Shown one piece after another: positions 12,776 to 25,151 of a DNA stretch of 64,000 nt (within the stretch, counting starts at the first letter, position 1; the number at the start of each line of letters is the position of its first letter). This DNA comes from Dromaius novaehollandiae (Eukaryota; Chordata; Aves; Casuariiformes; Dromaiidae). The position numbers and the translations under genes are program-made. The notes beneath the pieces are model-generated. The model was not told the origin of the DNA, made no database searches, and saw nothing but the letters and a program-made list of their open reading frames with translations. The stretch is from contig NC_088132.1 in assembly GCF_036370855.1 (NCBI RefSeq), forward strand, positions 60,860,841-60,924,840. Reading direction: 5' to 3'.

Positions 12776-14766
12776 TGGAAGCAGAAAAGCAAAGAATCAG
12801 TTTGAAAGGTCATGACCAATGAAAGAAAGTGAGACCAACAAGAAGCTTGGATACAAACTAAGTATTAATCCAGAAATACCACTCTTTCCTGGAACACATG
12901 GATGATTCCCTGAACACTCCCATCATGCAAGTACCAGGCAACCCAACAGCAGATCTACCAAAACCCCTGCTGAACCGCATGTCTAGCTATGTTTTGATGA
13001 ATATTTAAAAAAAAAGGAACTCTGATCATTACAAGCAGAATCTAAGATGACAAGTTTTTTTCCTAACCTCTTAATTGGCTATAAAAGAAGTAGTACTTCT
13101 GAACAGAGTTAGTTTCAATGCATTGTTAGTCACTTGAATTTCCTGTCTGATGCTAACAGGATGTGACCGCTCACACTCTATGCTGGTGAACACACTTTTC
13201 CCCCGCCCCTCAAAAGGGTGTTTACCAGTCACATCTGCAGCAAAGCTGAAAATGAAACCAGCTATCAGATGTTTATACAGAAGGGAAAGGAGAGGAACTA
13301 CACACAAGAGTGTCTGGTCAGGTTCCTTTCAGCCCACTTCAGTATCTACAATTTCAGAGTTGTGGAGTTGTGGATGTGTAAACACATGAAAGGGAATGAC
13401 ATAGGGGAGGAAAAAGCATGTACTGCAGCCTAACAAACACAAAGTTGTCTATTTGGCCAGGTGAGAGAAGCCCCAAAATATTCCTGTTGAAACAGAGAAT
13501 TATGGAGAGAAGAAAAACATACTGTTTCTTAACAATCTTATGTAATACACTAAAAAAACAAAAGTTAACCACATCTATTCTTCTATATTAAAAAAACAAC
13601 AAATGAAGGTTCCTATACTGGAAATAAAAATATATCAGTCTGTCTTTAGAGATGTTAATGGGTCTTTAAAGACATCACAGGTTTTTCTCTACAACTACAG
13701 AAAATGACCATTTACTGAATATCTGGTTTGCTGTTAAAGCCAACTCAAAACTCCTAGCACATTATAAAAGAATCTCCAGCAAATGACAGCAAATTCCAGT
13801 CCCATGGAACGTGGAGAAACTGTAAATGTCTTAGTACCTCAAGAAACTCCAACATCCTCTGCTCTTACAGGAAAGCAGTGACAGAATTATCCTTCATCTT
13901 CATTCTTTAATCTCAAAATGGCTTGGCATCTCTTTGCTCATCAGCAAATCATGTACTAAAGCTAAAAGGTTTTGGGGGTTTCTTTTGTTTCTCTTTTTAA
14001 GGTTTGGCTCAGGTTTCCTCCAAAAACAATCTACTCGTCTCAGAAAGGAATGGCGAGATTCTAATTTAACAGACAGCAGCCAGTATCCAGCAAGCCCCGA
14101 CCTGGAAGACTGTTTCACCATAACCCTTCTTCTTGCCTTCTTTATGAAGGTGAAGTATGGCTCTCAAACCTGAAGGAAACTGAAGAGTAACTGAAACATC
14201 AGAAGGACATGGGATTGGAATTCTCTGGTTGTGCTTTCAAGACCTCAACGATGAGGATACAAAATTAAGGTTTTTCGGCCTCCTCCTGCCTCCCATCCAG
14301 GCTATTTGTTTCTGTCTCTACAACAAAAATCAACATCATTTTGAAAAAAGGATTGGTTATGTCCTTCATTTTACAAAAGAGACTAGCAAACACTCAGGCC
14401 AGTACAAACCAATGAATCCAAGGGCTGCAATTTGGGGAGAGAACAAGTAACCGGAAATGAAAGACTTCTGAAAAGGGTTTTCTGGAACAACACCATTTTA
14501 AAGTGAAACTACAGTCTGATTCTCCCTGCACCTGATATGAAAACAATGCTCAACTGTTCGGTGGCTGGATGCCGTCATGCAGACAGCGAACACCAAAACA
14601 AACATCATACTCAGTCACATGTAATATTCACAGCAAATGAAGGAAAGGCCATTTCTCATGAAACAACAACGGTGAATAGTAACAACAGATGGAGGAACAT
14701 GATATGTTTTAGTAAATACAGTAAATAGAATCAATTGTTTAATACAAAAATTAAAAGGAATCTCAT

Positions 14767-14814
14767 TACATACATATGTATGTATATTTATATACATACA
14801 CACATATGTATGTA
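14767..14814. repeat. AT-rich palindromic cluster
   Basis: A perfect 18-bp palindrome, tacatacatatgtatgta, sits at 14767-14784. It is followed by further TATACATA and CATATGTATGTA units that can pair with it. It is part of a degraded TA/CA microsatellite. Confidence 0.85.
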
Positions 14815-15763
14815 GGTAACCCACAACAACAATAAGCAGCAGACCACCACCACACTGAACTCCAAGCGGCAGGTCAGCAAGATAATTTCAGTAACTTACA
14901 GAAGAGCAATGCTGAGTGTGAATTCTGTAGACAGCATTTGCTAAACTCACCAGTTTCTTGTATTCTATGAAGTAAATTCTTACTAGACTTGAATTTACTA
15001 CTTTGTTTTATTTTAAAGATTCAAGATTCTTGATCAAACTAATTATAAAACCTCTTTACTTATTTCTAAGAGTGGTGATGGTATTGCTATTTTCTTGGTT
15101 CAACAATAGTGTTTTCTTGCTTTATTAAAACTAGAAACTATCTAACCAGGTTTCTTGCAAGTTAGTTGAGAAACTGGAAAATAACTATTCTAAAAAAACC
15201 TGAGGATTTATGACATGTCAAACCCACCGTTAGTATATCAAAAGGAATCTTTGGAATGCTTATTTCTATTTATTTTCATAATTATAACAAGGTAATCATA
15301 TAACAATGAAGTCTTGGCTTTAACATACCAAAAAATTAACAACAAAACAGATTATCTTTGTAGAAAGAAATTAACAACAAAAATATTTTTAAACTGAGAT
15401 AAGAAACAGAAAATGCTTGATAAATACCTGCAATAAGAAGATACTGTATCTTAAGCACAGGCTTTTACTGAAATGGAGTAATACTCAGTACTCTATTATA
15501 TTCATAGACCAAGACATTAGTAAGGCAGAGCTACGAGAGCACAAATCTGTAATTTAAGGTAGATCTACCACAGAAATATTTTTTTTTTAAAAAAAGGTAA
15601 GAAAAATTACAGTTTAAGTTTACAGTTATAAATAAAATATGTTCAGCTACCCAAGCAATTGTAATTCTGGTTTTTATACTAATACTACACAATAACATAC
15701 AATGCTCATTGGCACTTGTATGGCCAAATCGCTCTCATTTGAGAAGCATATTAGAGTCATGTT

Positions 15764-15774
15764 CCCCCCCCCCC
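15764..15774 (+). repeat. Poly-C run (11 C)
   Basis: Eleven consecutive C. A second run of 10 C lies at 16102-16111, close to an A12 at 16074-16085. Confidence 0.93.
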
Positions 15775-17217
15775 GCCATTGACACTACACAGCACCACCC
15801 CAGGTTGTTATAACTTAGTTCTCACACATTTCCTTTTGCTCTTTTTCTAAAGGCAGCTCTGGAAACTAGCTTCCCTCTGGACAGCCAAACTATCAAAGTA
15901 AGTGCTACTACAATATCTCATCTGAAGAATGGTCTCTAATTGTATACCATTAACAATGCTGCTGAGATTAGTATTAGATCTGCGCTTCATTTCTGATGTT
16001 TGACTTGATTGCATATTCTCTGGATAAGCATTTGTAGTGTTACTAAGAGAACATTAAGAGGAATAAATTGATTAAAAAAAAAAAACATTGTGCTTGAGGG
16101 TCCCCCCCCCCTTTCAAAAGATCAAAAAAGCTATATAAATTCAAGCATACTTACTATCACAATCTGACATTTAAACGAAACTGTAAGAACCCCTCCCACT
16201 TCAGGGTAATATTCAAAAACCTGAGCTTTTTTAAAAGCCATGATATTGATGTTTCTTTTTAATGGATAAATATTTTCTTTACAATATGGAACTGACAAAT
16301 ATTTGTTTGGTTTTGGAGTGTTTTGGGTTTCTTACTTTTGATTTTATACAGAACAGCCAGGAATATGAAATAGTCTCATTATCCCACTAGGATACTGAAG
16401 TGAACTCTGATCCCTATTCACCACCTTTTTATTTTTTTAAACATGCAGCACAAATAATCACAGCCACTGCTGTGCATCTATCCACTCATTTCAATATTAA
16501 ATAACTCTGTTTTCTTTCATTGCTGCTGTAGAAAACATCTGTGGAAGCAAACAGGACAAGTCCTGACTTTCTACACAGAGAAAACGATGAAAATTAAATA
16601 CACAGAGAAACCAGACTAAGAGATGGTAAGCCTGCTGGAAGAGCTATAAAACCTTATTAAACTGCTTTAGTCTTTTGAAGGATTATGCCTGTAGCTACTG
16701 TATGAGTAAATGCTGTGTATCACATACTGTCAACATGTACTCAAGCAGAAAGAAAGAAATGCTGTCTTAATTCCACCAGTTATTACAACATAGTCAAGAG
16801 ATGAACCAGTAAAGGGAAATGAAAAGGAAAGAGGCACTGGTAGTAATTTGCCCATAGGAAGCTACAATCCTTATGGAGCAGTAAGCACAGCTGAGGCAAT
16901 GCAGTGGTTTCTAACTTAGGAGAGCATGCCAAAGCACACACAAGCCTACAGCACTGCAGGCTACATCAAAGGCAAGAGAGAGAGCGAGCATGTGTACATG
17001 CTTACCTCTCCTTAAATGAGCAATGTTACGCGTTGGTTGTAGCAAGGCCAGATAAAAGATTCAGAAGACTGTGTATGTTTTACACTGATATTTTATAATT
17101 AGTCTTTAAATTACAGTGACTGATGTGTCAATATTTATTAGCTTTTCCACAATTTGAACAGCACTATTAATAACCTCAGAACAGATGGAAGCTGCTATCA
17201 TAGTTCCTTTAGCTTTA

Positions 17218-17250
17218 TTTTTTTTGTTTGTTTGTTTGTTTGTTTTTTGG
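17218..17250 (+). repeat. (TTTG)n microsatellite
   Basis: T8 followed by G and four TTTG units, then T6GG. Simple tetranucleotide repeat. Confidence 0.92.
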
Positions 17251-18023
17251 AAGACACTCCACAGAAGTTTAAATAGAAGACAAAATACTCTTTTGGGCAT
17301 TCTTTTTATTCATGAGAAATACTTGCTTATAGAATTCCTTACAATATGCAGCAAAAGCAGCATCTGCACTGGCATCATTAAAAAAAGAAAAAAGCTGATT
17401 CTCAAAATGTATTTCTTTTCCATAAAGCTTTGAAAAGAAAACTGAAATTTATTTGGCTTCTTAATACTTTTGAGACTCTTAAGTATGATCTTAAACTAAA
17501 GAACATTAATAAACCAAAAAGAAGAGAGAAATGACATGGTATCATGTCCCCCTGGGCTTTAGATCTACAAAAGAGAAAGAAGGACAGTAAGAGGCCCAAC
17601 AAGTATTGAAAGCATTCTTTCAAACGTCTTTTATCCATGTTTTTTGAAAGTGTGCTTATATTCCCTAGGAACTAAAGAAACATGTTTATGTTAAAAAGCA
17701 GTACAAAGTGTTAATGCTTCACAAGTCAAAATGTTTAATAATGGACATTAAGCCTTAAAACAGTTATTTTCCAGTTATCCTGCAACTCATTTCCTACGTT
17801 CCCCTTTCTACACGTATACAATTACATATAAATATGCATCATTCACTTGACTTATATCAACAGATATTTGCAACTATAAAAGCTGGCTTCAGAACAACAT
17901 GAAAGCTTATGTAGAATAAAATCCAAGTATTTGAGTTGATTATGGCAACATATAAATCAAAAGAGGATTTATATTTTAATATATTGTTCAGCTGGTCCAA
18001 AAGGAAGAAAATATGGTACTTAC

Positions 18024-18080
18024 CACTGTGTTACTTTTTTCTCCCTGCTGCTTCTTCCCTGAGCTTTCAAACCCAACATT
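18024..18080 (-). other. Exon-like segment (57 nt), unproven
   Basis: In the transcript sense, ccattttcttaaacag precedes 57 nt, and GTG then GTAAGT follows. Frame 0 is open and reads NVGFESSGKKQQGEKSNTV; frame 1 is also open. The donor is good and the acceptor moderate. No homology is recognised. It is most likely a pseudo-exon of the long intron. It is noted because it is phase-compatible with other such segments and with ERBIN exon 2. Confidence 0.15.
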
Positions 18081-19373
18081 CTGTTTAAGAAAATGGTACA
18101 AAAATTTTAGTCAGTCCTATTCCTATTGGATAAGAATAAACTCATTTTGTTGTATTAGATATATTCATTTTGCAGAGGGTTTGTTTTTAAAAAAAAAAGA
18201 TAGATGCACATGTATGAATAGTAGTATGAACATTTCAGAGAACTCAAAAGACTTTCAAAACCATAAAAAATATATCTGGGGGAAAACTATTGTGTGTGTA
18301 ATATATAGTACAGAGCAACATCACTTTTTAACCTACTTCAGTTTTGATTTCTTAGCATTCTGTCAACCCAGTTATTTCATTTCTACTCCACATTTAACTG
18401 CTGTATTTATTAAATCTCATTTATATCAAACAATTCTGCATATAATTCTTAAGACATTTAAGGAAAAAATACATCAGAAATTAGCAAAACATTACAAGAG
18501 CACACTTCACCCATGAACTTATCATTAACAATTATTTAGAAAGTCACAACACGTTTAACAAGGCACATCAAATAATGCTATCTTTACTGAATTAAAACAA
18601 TTAAACAAACAAAACACATTCAACAGATCTCAACTGGACACATTCAGAATTATTGGCTGGGCATGTAAGAAAGGATAAATTCGATCTACAACAAAAAAGT
18701 AGCACATATCTTATGGTCAGATAGATCATCTAACTGAGCAGGAAGTCACATACAACAGTTAAGGAGTCAAGTCAGATGGGGAATAATTTTTCAAATTTGT
18801 AGTACCTAGACAAAAATACAGTTGGTGAGAGTGCAGGTAGTAACTTCATTCAAAGAAAGGATTTACCCACGAATAGAATAATATTCACTTCCAATAAAGA
18901 GACTTCAAAAGTAGAATCAGCCTGTCATAAAAAGAATCATAAATGTGTCCTTAAAATAAGAATAAAAGTAATTCTGAGACAGGATTCAAAATTGTTGCAG
19001 AAGCAGTGAAAGTTACTTGGTTTGGGGAAAGGAGCAATGGACCATACCATCACAGGATTAACTCCTTCGGAAGGCAAAATTAACACATCAGGATTACACT
19101 GGAACTGACTTTCACATGTTGCATGTTTATTCCTCATTTCAGCAGTTAGCGGTGCCAATTTATACATTCATACCAAATAGATTCCAAAGCACTCTAGTGG
19201 ATAAACATATTCAGTTATTTTCAATAGAAGGACAACCAGAATATGCAAGCAGCAAGGGAAAAAAAGTAATAAAGGTAAAGCCTCAAGCCTTAGAAGCTTT
19301 TCAGCAGGAAACCCCAATCAGTTTAGCCAGTCCAGAAATACAGAACAGGAACAGTCAAGACAATTAGAAAACA

Positions 19374-19489
19374 AATATATATATATAAATATATATATAT
19401 AAATATATATATAAATATATATATAAATATATATATAAATATATATATAAATATATATATAAATATATATATAAATATATATATAAATA
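19374..19489. repeat. 12-bp AT minisatellite (aaatatatatat)n
   Basis: About nine units. AAA starts are spaced exactly 12 bp apart from 19401 to 19485, with one 14-bp interval at the left edge. Composition is pure A/T. It gives a poly-Ile/Tyr frame on the minus strand that is not a gene. It is likely to be length-polymorphic and to extrude cruciforms. Confidence 0.96.
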
Positions 19490-21696
19490 GCAAGGATCAA
19501 ATCTGAGTCTGAAACCTGGGATCTTAGGAAGAGTCTATGTCGAATTGCCATGGCTGCATGCTTCTTTACTTTCACATTATGCTTTGCTACTACTGAAATA
19601 ATACTTAATCCTTACAAAAGGTATTTAGAGGCTTTGTACATAAGATCACAAATGGAAGAACTGCAGGTTTGCAATAGGTCTGCTAGGATAAACAGAATTA
19701 ATCCAGAGAGTGCCATAGCGCTGGGCCTGATGTAGCGGGAGGACAATCAAGAGGATTCTGCCTCCGGAAAGAGAAAGGCGTACAGTCAAGACTTTGCAGG
19801 CAGAGCTTTCACACTAGAAAAAGGATCAGAGAAATAGGTAGCCCTGTAATAATTACAAAAGCAATAAACAAAAGAGATTATTTTTGCATCATTTCCTGAC
19901 ACCTATTAAGCCTGCTCTGTTGAAATGCCCAGGAGAATAAGTTTCAGTGGTAGGAGCCATTACCAAATTATGAAGTGTTCACAGACTTCAGAAACAAGCA
20001 GAAGAAACTCATTTGGTTCCAACTGTCCAGAGAAGATAATACAGCAATTGGGACGCTATCTTCAAGTCAAGTCTGTATTTCACAGAGCACAAAATGACAA
20101 CACAGAGGAGTTCCAGCTTGCCTAGAACTAGTGATGTGCAGGTCAAGAGTAGAATTTCAATCAACTTGGTATCTACAGAGATCTATTACCCTCTATCCTT
20201 CAAATTTCATTAAAAACAACCCCGAGAATTTTGTTTTATAAGAACAGTTTTTACATCATAAAAGCTCATGTTTTAAAACTGAGTAATTAAAAGATGCATC
20301 AAAAACACAGAAGTCAAGGACAAAGCAGAACACATCTGGGACAACTGGAACACTGGCTTCCCCAGGATTTTGCTTCAGCTTTAGCTCAGTCTTGGATGAA
20401 TTTCTAAGCTACTGTAACTGAAAACTGGAATACATAATCTTGCACAATGGACAGCTTCTGCATAAAAATGTTCAAATAAAGCTACAACAGAGTACAAGGA
20501 ACTGCATCTTATCTAGAAAATTAAAGTTTGTGTAATGAGGATAATTTAGCACTAACCTACGTTTTAGCAATAAAAGGCTACTAGTATTTCTAGGATCAGT
20601 CAATTCTTAGCATCTACAGCAAATGCAATCAGTTTTCTTGTGTCATGCAACTAGAAGTAGTGGCTCTGTATGAACACTTTTTTATGGCACTCAGGTTGTC
20701 ACCAGCTGGTTCTTAAGCAATTACCTTAGATACACATACACCCTATGACTGTATACATAAGGAATCTGCCATTGCTTAAATTTAAGTTTCCAAATGAAGG
20801 AAGCTAGTTCACAGCTAGGGAGTAGGGTACTTTTATTTGCATTTAAGTGTGAGGTTTAATCTGGAAAATATAGGAAAAATTACTAGATGAGGCACATACA
20901 TGTCAATGCATATATCTGTACAGGACAATGTCAAATAAATGCACTGCAAGTAAAATACATTAAGTGCTAGTTTCCTCAACAAATGATCTTTTTGGTATCC
21001 TGCAACAGGATCTCAACTAGCTCAGAAGAAAGGTCACTTTCCAATTTATTTTGCAGATATGGTAACAGATACTTTAGATGATTAGCAATAAAGTACCTTC
21101 AAGAAAAAAAAAACACTAATTAAATCTTATTTAACCCTGCTCTAGTACATGACATGAACTGCATCTGATTGCATGGAATCTCAAAATCTGTTAGCTTCCT
21201 CCAAGTAAAAAGGCACGGCATAAGAACGTTAGCAATCAGGTTAAAGTACTGGGAGAGCACATGGGGGAATTATCATGTGTCCTCACCCTGGTCTTACTCT
21301 TCTTTGGGTACTACCCAAATGCTGTTAGAAGCAAGATACCTGCCAGTTGGACTGCTGATCTGCACCAGTGCAGCTGTTCTTACCATTTCACTGTATCCTG
21401 TAAGCTGTTCACATCTTTATCTCATTTCCAACTTGCCACTGGTTTTAAGACTAGTGAAGCCTGCAGTTCACTCAACATCTTTCTTACTACAATTTTCATA
21501 TAGATGTATTTCACCTCAAATCTTTGTCATTCCTTGAACTGCTCACTGGAGCACTTCGAAGGGATATTGATGCACTCAGAACACTAGTGGCAAACTTGCA
21601 CACAACAGATCAGGAAACAGGATAGTATTTCATTAAGCTAAATGGCAATGAATAATGACCAGGCACTTTTCCTTTCTCTGTTTCTAATTAAAAAAT

Positions 21697-21706
21697 GGGG
21701 GGGGGG
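21697..21706 (+). repeat. Poly-G run (10 G)
   Basis: Ten consecutive G following an A-rich stretch in intron 1. Confidence 0.93.
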
Positions 21707-24089
21707 TCCACCTCATTTATGCTGTTCATATAAGGAAGAGCTGGAAAGAAATACCTCAAAATTGCTAGTTTGGGAGTCATTTCAGTGACCCTGCAGCCCC
21801 TGACAATCACTCCACATTTTAAGTAGTCAAAACAATCTGTTATTTCATTAAATAATTCCAGGTGAATATTCCAGGACCAGGATTATCTATGCTTGGCCTT
21901 ATATATCCACTCATATTCAATGACAAAGACAGTATGTCTACCTAACAAGACTTCAGAGATCTGACCAAGTGCAGCAGTTCTTGCTAATACTGCAAATCAC
22001 TACAGAGGAACACACACATGAACTTTTGGAGTACAGACCAGGAGGATGAGAGGTTCCAAAGACAACCAAGAAAGTGCAACTGAATGCTCTACTAGTATTA
22101 CTTTCCTCAATGAGACTTGATTCACTGCACAAGAATACCTATAACCAAGTAATAGTTAAAAAAAATTGCTGCAAAAAATTCCTTGCTACACTACAGTAAG
22201 TTTCCATATACTAATCACGAAAATCTCTACCTAAAAACCTATTTCTAGGACTTGAGTGAATTATCATCTGAAGTACTACAGAAGGATAAATTTATAAACT
22301 TGGGTGATTTATGCACTACATCAGGTTAGATTAAAACTGGCAGAATACTTCCAGTAAATGTCAGGAGAGTATATACAGAGATGCACGTAATCATTTCATG
22401 TACTACAATTAAAGTTGTTGTTAACGGTTACTGGCAAGATTTTTGTTCAATCACATGATGTGCTACATAGGCAAGAAATTTTTACTGTACAGTGAGGTAG
22501 TGTTGGAGAAAACAAAACAAAACATGATCTTTAGTGAGGAAATACAAGATAAATATAGCTGGCAAAAATATTTATCTCTACATAGTATGCTTTTTGAAAT
22601 CGAACAGACTTATCACACTTAAGATAGAAGGGTCTTCTGTAGACCAAAGTCAGCTTAGTTATTATCAGATTCCTACATTTGGGTGGTGGGAAGAGGGAGA
22701 GGAAGGAAGGAGGAGCAGGGATATAGGGAGGTTTCAGAGACCATTATCAAGAAAGAGTACATCATGTTCTTTCTGGAAGCAGATGTCACTGTCCCTTACT
22801 GTTTCTTGTTACTTTGGTGTTTGAATCAAGGCCAGACATTTAGAGCCTGTAGAGCAGGGCAACAATCTCTGCTGAGCAGATTGTCTGATTAAGAACATCT
22901 GATACAAGCTCCAGGAGCTGCACGGTCCTTCTCCTGGTCTTGGTTGGAGTCTAAGACATCTAATTGTGATATGTTGCCTTAAGCAGCATGAGACTGACCT
23001 ACTTGAAGATTTGGTCCTTCCTTGTACTATGCTGTCACAGCTGTTGACAGACAGGATCCTTCACTGCATGAAGCAGACAGCTAATGGAGCATTCTCCATG
23101 AGTACACCAAGATTCACATTTGCTTCCAGCATGGCCCAAAATAACCCGCATTTAGCAACACTGTTGGTATGCTACAGGGGACATCCATCCGAGAAGTGTT
23201 CTGCCAAGGGATGTGGTATGCTTCTCAACAATAATGGAATGGAAAGAAACTTCTGTAGGATGCTGCCTGGCTGAACTGCTATATGAATTATTATTTTAGA
23301 GCTTTACTATTTTGCCAGGGCATCTAGAATTCTGTGAGAGGCATTATTATCTTAAAACTGAATGAAATGCGTAGTGCCCAGCATAATGAATTTTTATTCA
23401 ATACTTACAATACTGTAACAGCACTTTTGGACAAGATGGTTAAGAAAATAACACACATTCATACCTTCATGTATGCAAGAAAAACAGGTCTATTTAACTT
23501 TGTCATCAATTGCTTTTTCTTGGGGAAGCTGGTAAACAAAGAAAGGTCTCCAAACTGATTTCCAAGGCATAAACAAAGATAGCAAATTTGAACTCAATTT
23601 TCTTAAATTGTTTTCAAATTATTTTTCTCACCTCTGTGGATATATAGCAGCAAATCTCACACTGTGTAAATGCTATGAGAGTAAGGTGTGGTTTTGCAAC
23701 AAAATAAACATACTTAGGTTTAGAAAAAGTACCAGAGGTGCAAAAAACCTCCTTTATAATAGTGCAGTTAGGTCAGAATTGACCAGTACAGCTGAGTGTA
23801 ATCCATGTTGGTTCAATGATGGTATTTATGATAGAAAGGAGGTCTGTTTGCTATTTGGAAAAATTTTGAGTAGAGAAGGCTGAAATTTAGTGTTTTTCGT
23901 AAACCATGAAGAGATATGCTTCCTTGCCTCCATTCTAGCAAAATTACTAAGTTGACATAACTAGTATCCAAGATATTCTGTTCAAGTCTTACTAAAGCAG
24001 ATGAATAATCATACATTGATTCAATCATTCATGAATTAATGATACACAATGCTCCATCCCACGTTAATTCTGGTATCATTTCCTATACT

Positions 24090-24106
24090 AAAAAAAAAAA
24101 AAAAAA
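24090..24106 (+). repeat. Poly-A run (17 A)
   Basis: A17 followed by GTGTGTGGGGGG. No retrocopy body is recognised next to it. Confidence 0.94.
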
Positions 24107-24769
24107 GTGTGTGGGGGGAGTATCAGGAGAATCTTTTTTACAGAACCAAGACATTTCATATCAGTGGACAGAAATCAGACTAATCACTGTTTAATTGAAA
24201 GTTATTACTAATTTACAGGAGGTAACAAATATATTCACCAAAGCACAGCAAGTGTTCAGACTTGTGAACTATTAATTTCTGCAAACCAGGGTTGCTTTGC
24301 AAAACAGTAACAGCACAGTATATAGTATCAATTTAATCCTCCTCAGATATAACAATCCTGCTTAGGTTTTGCTGATATCACCTGGAGTTGCCACTGTGAT
24401 GCCACTGCATCAACTCAAACAACCAGAGACCAAGCTGAGAATGAAAATGTAGAAAACACAGAGACATGATCCTTTGATTTTCTCTTCCAAACTTACTGTT
24501 AAAAATATTTTGGCAAGGTTTTAAAGCCAAGCATTTGAAATATTAATATGCCAAACATCTTTAAACACTGCATTCATTTAATGTAGGCTTTCTAAGGGGC
24601 AGGGGTGGTGGACAGAAAAAGAAAAAACAGGTCTACTGATCTGTTTGTTTCTTGTCTCTGAAGTACACAAAACAGTAGTACTCAAACCTTGAAAAAACAA
24701 GAAACCATACACCACAGAAAACCACCTGAGGTCTTCAGTCAAGGAGACAAAGCTTCATGAGTCACTTAC

Positions 24770-24799
24770 CTCGACCTCACAAACCATGCTTAGGGACTG
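24770..24799 (-). other. Exon-like microsegment (30 nt), unproven
   Basis: In the transcript sense, ttctgctggttcag precedes 30 nt reading QSLSMVCEVE, followed by GAG then GTAAGTGA, one of the best donors in the intron. Only frame 0 is open. It lies 249 bp downstream of the segment at 25049-25151 and in the same phase. No homology is recognised. It may be chance. Confidence 0.18.
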
Positions 24800-25048
24800 C
24801 TGAACCAGCAGAACTCAGAACAGCTACAGTCTACATCTCATGCATCATCAGAATTATTTACTTCTCTAAGTGACATTTGTACTAACTCATTGACTGGAAA
24901 TGAGTAGCTTTGCAAGCTACAAGGCCTCAGTTCAGCCTAAGGAAGCTTTATTGCTAGTGGTAACACACAGAACCCAACTTGACTCAGTCTAGGGATTAAA
25001 ATATAAAGCAAAACATTCACATTCTTTGTAAGTTATGACAACTCTTAC

Positions 25049-25151
25049 CCAAATTTCAGCAATTTCAAAGTTCTCCCCAGGACCTGCAGAATTGGCAACA
25101 ACTGTAGAAAGGACCAGACATACCTGCTTCACATCAGGAGGCTGACTAATG
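25049..25151 (-). other. Exon-like segment (103 nt), unproven
   Basis: In the transcript sense a strong pyrimidine-rich acceptor (ctcttgctgcattctgtttgtag) is followed by 103 nt and then TGG and GTAAGA. Only one of three frames is open. It reads ISQPPDVKQVCLVL and later NSAGPGENFEIAEIW, with ordinary protein-like composition. I recognise no family. Candidates are a real alternative exon, a remnant of an old gene, or chance. Pseudo-exons of this quality are common in introns of this size. Confidence 0.2.

Larger units (their letters stand above)
9337..25048 (-). other. ERBIN: ERBIN intron 1, 3' third
   Basis: AT-rich intron. It holds several simple repeats listed separately (12745, 14767, 15764, 17218, 19374, 21697, 24090). 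A somewhat GC-richer block lies at 22680-23280, beginning with a purine-only stretch near 22681-22720. Two weak exon-like segments, at 18024-18080 and 24770-24799, are listed separately. Open frames up to 167 codons (18013-18516, plus strand) have AT-driven composition and no recognisable domain. I see no RNA gene or intact transposable element. Confidence 0.75.

Noticed and set aside
14947..15030. Minus-strand CTG-GTGAGT donor preceded by an open Lys/Ser-rich frame
   Set aside because: No acceptor. The sequence before it is purine-rich, with no pyrimidine tract.
16985..17100. Minus-strand GAGAG-GTAAGC donor
   Set aside because: All frames before it reach a stop, and the possible acceptor is weak. 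It is kept only as an example of decoy donors, although a non-coding exon is not excluded.
18013..18516. 167-codon plus-strand open frame, the longest outside the island
   Set aside because: Phe, Ile, Lys and Ser-rich composition expected of AT-rich DNA. No domain, no splice or promoter context, and it lies within an intron of a gene on the other strand.
19318..19575. 85-codon minus-strand frame of alternating Ile-Tyr
   Set aside because: Translation of the AT minisatellite.
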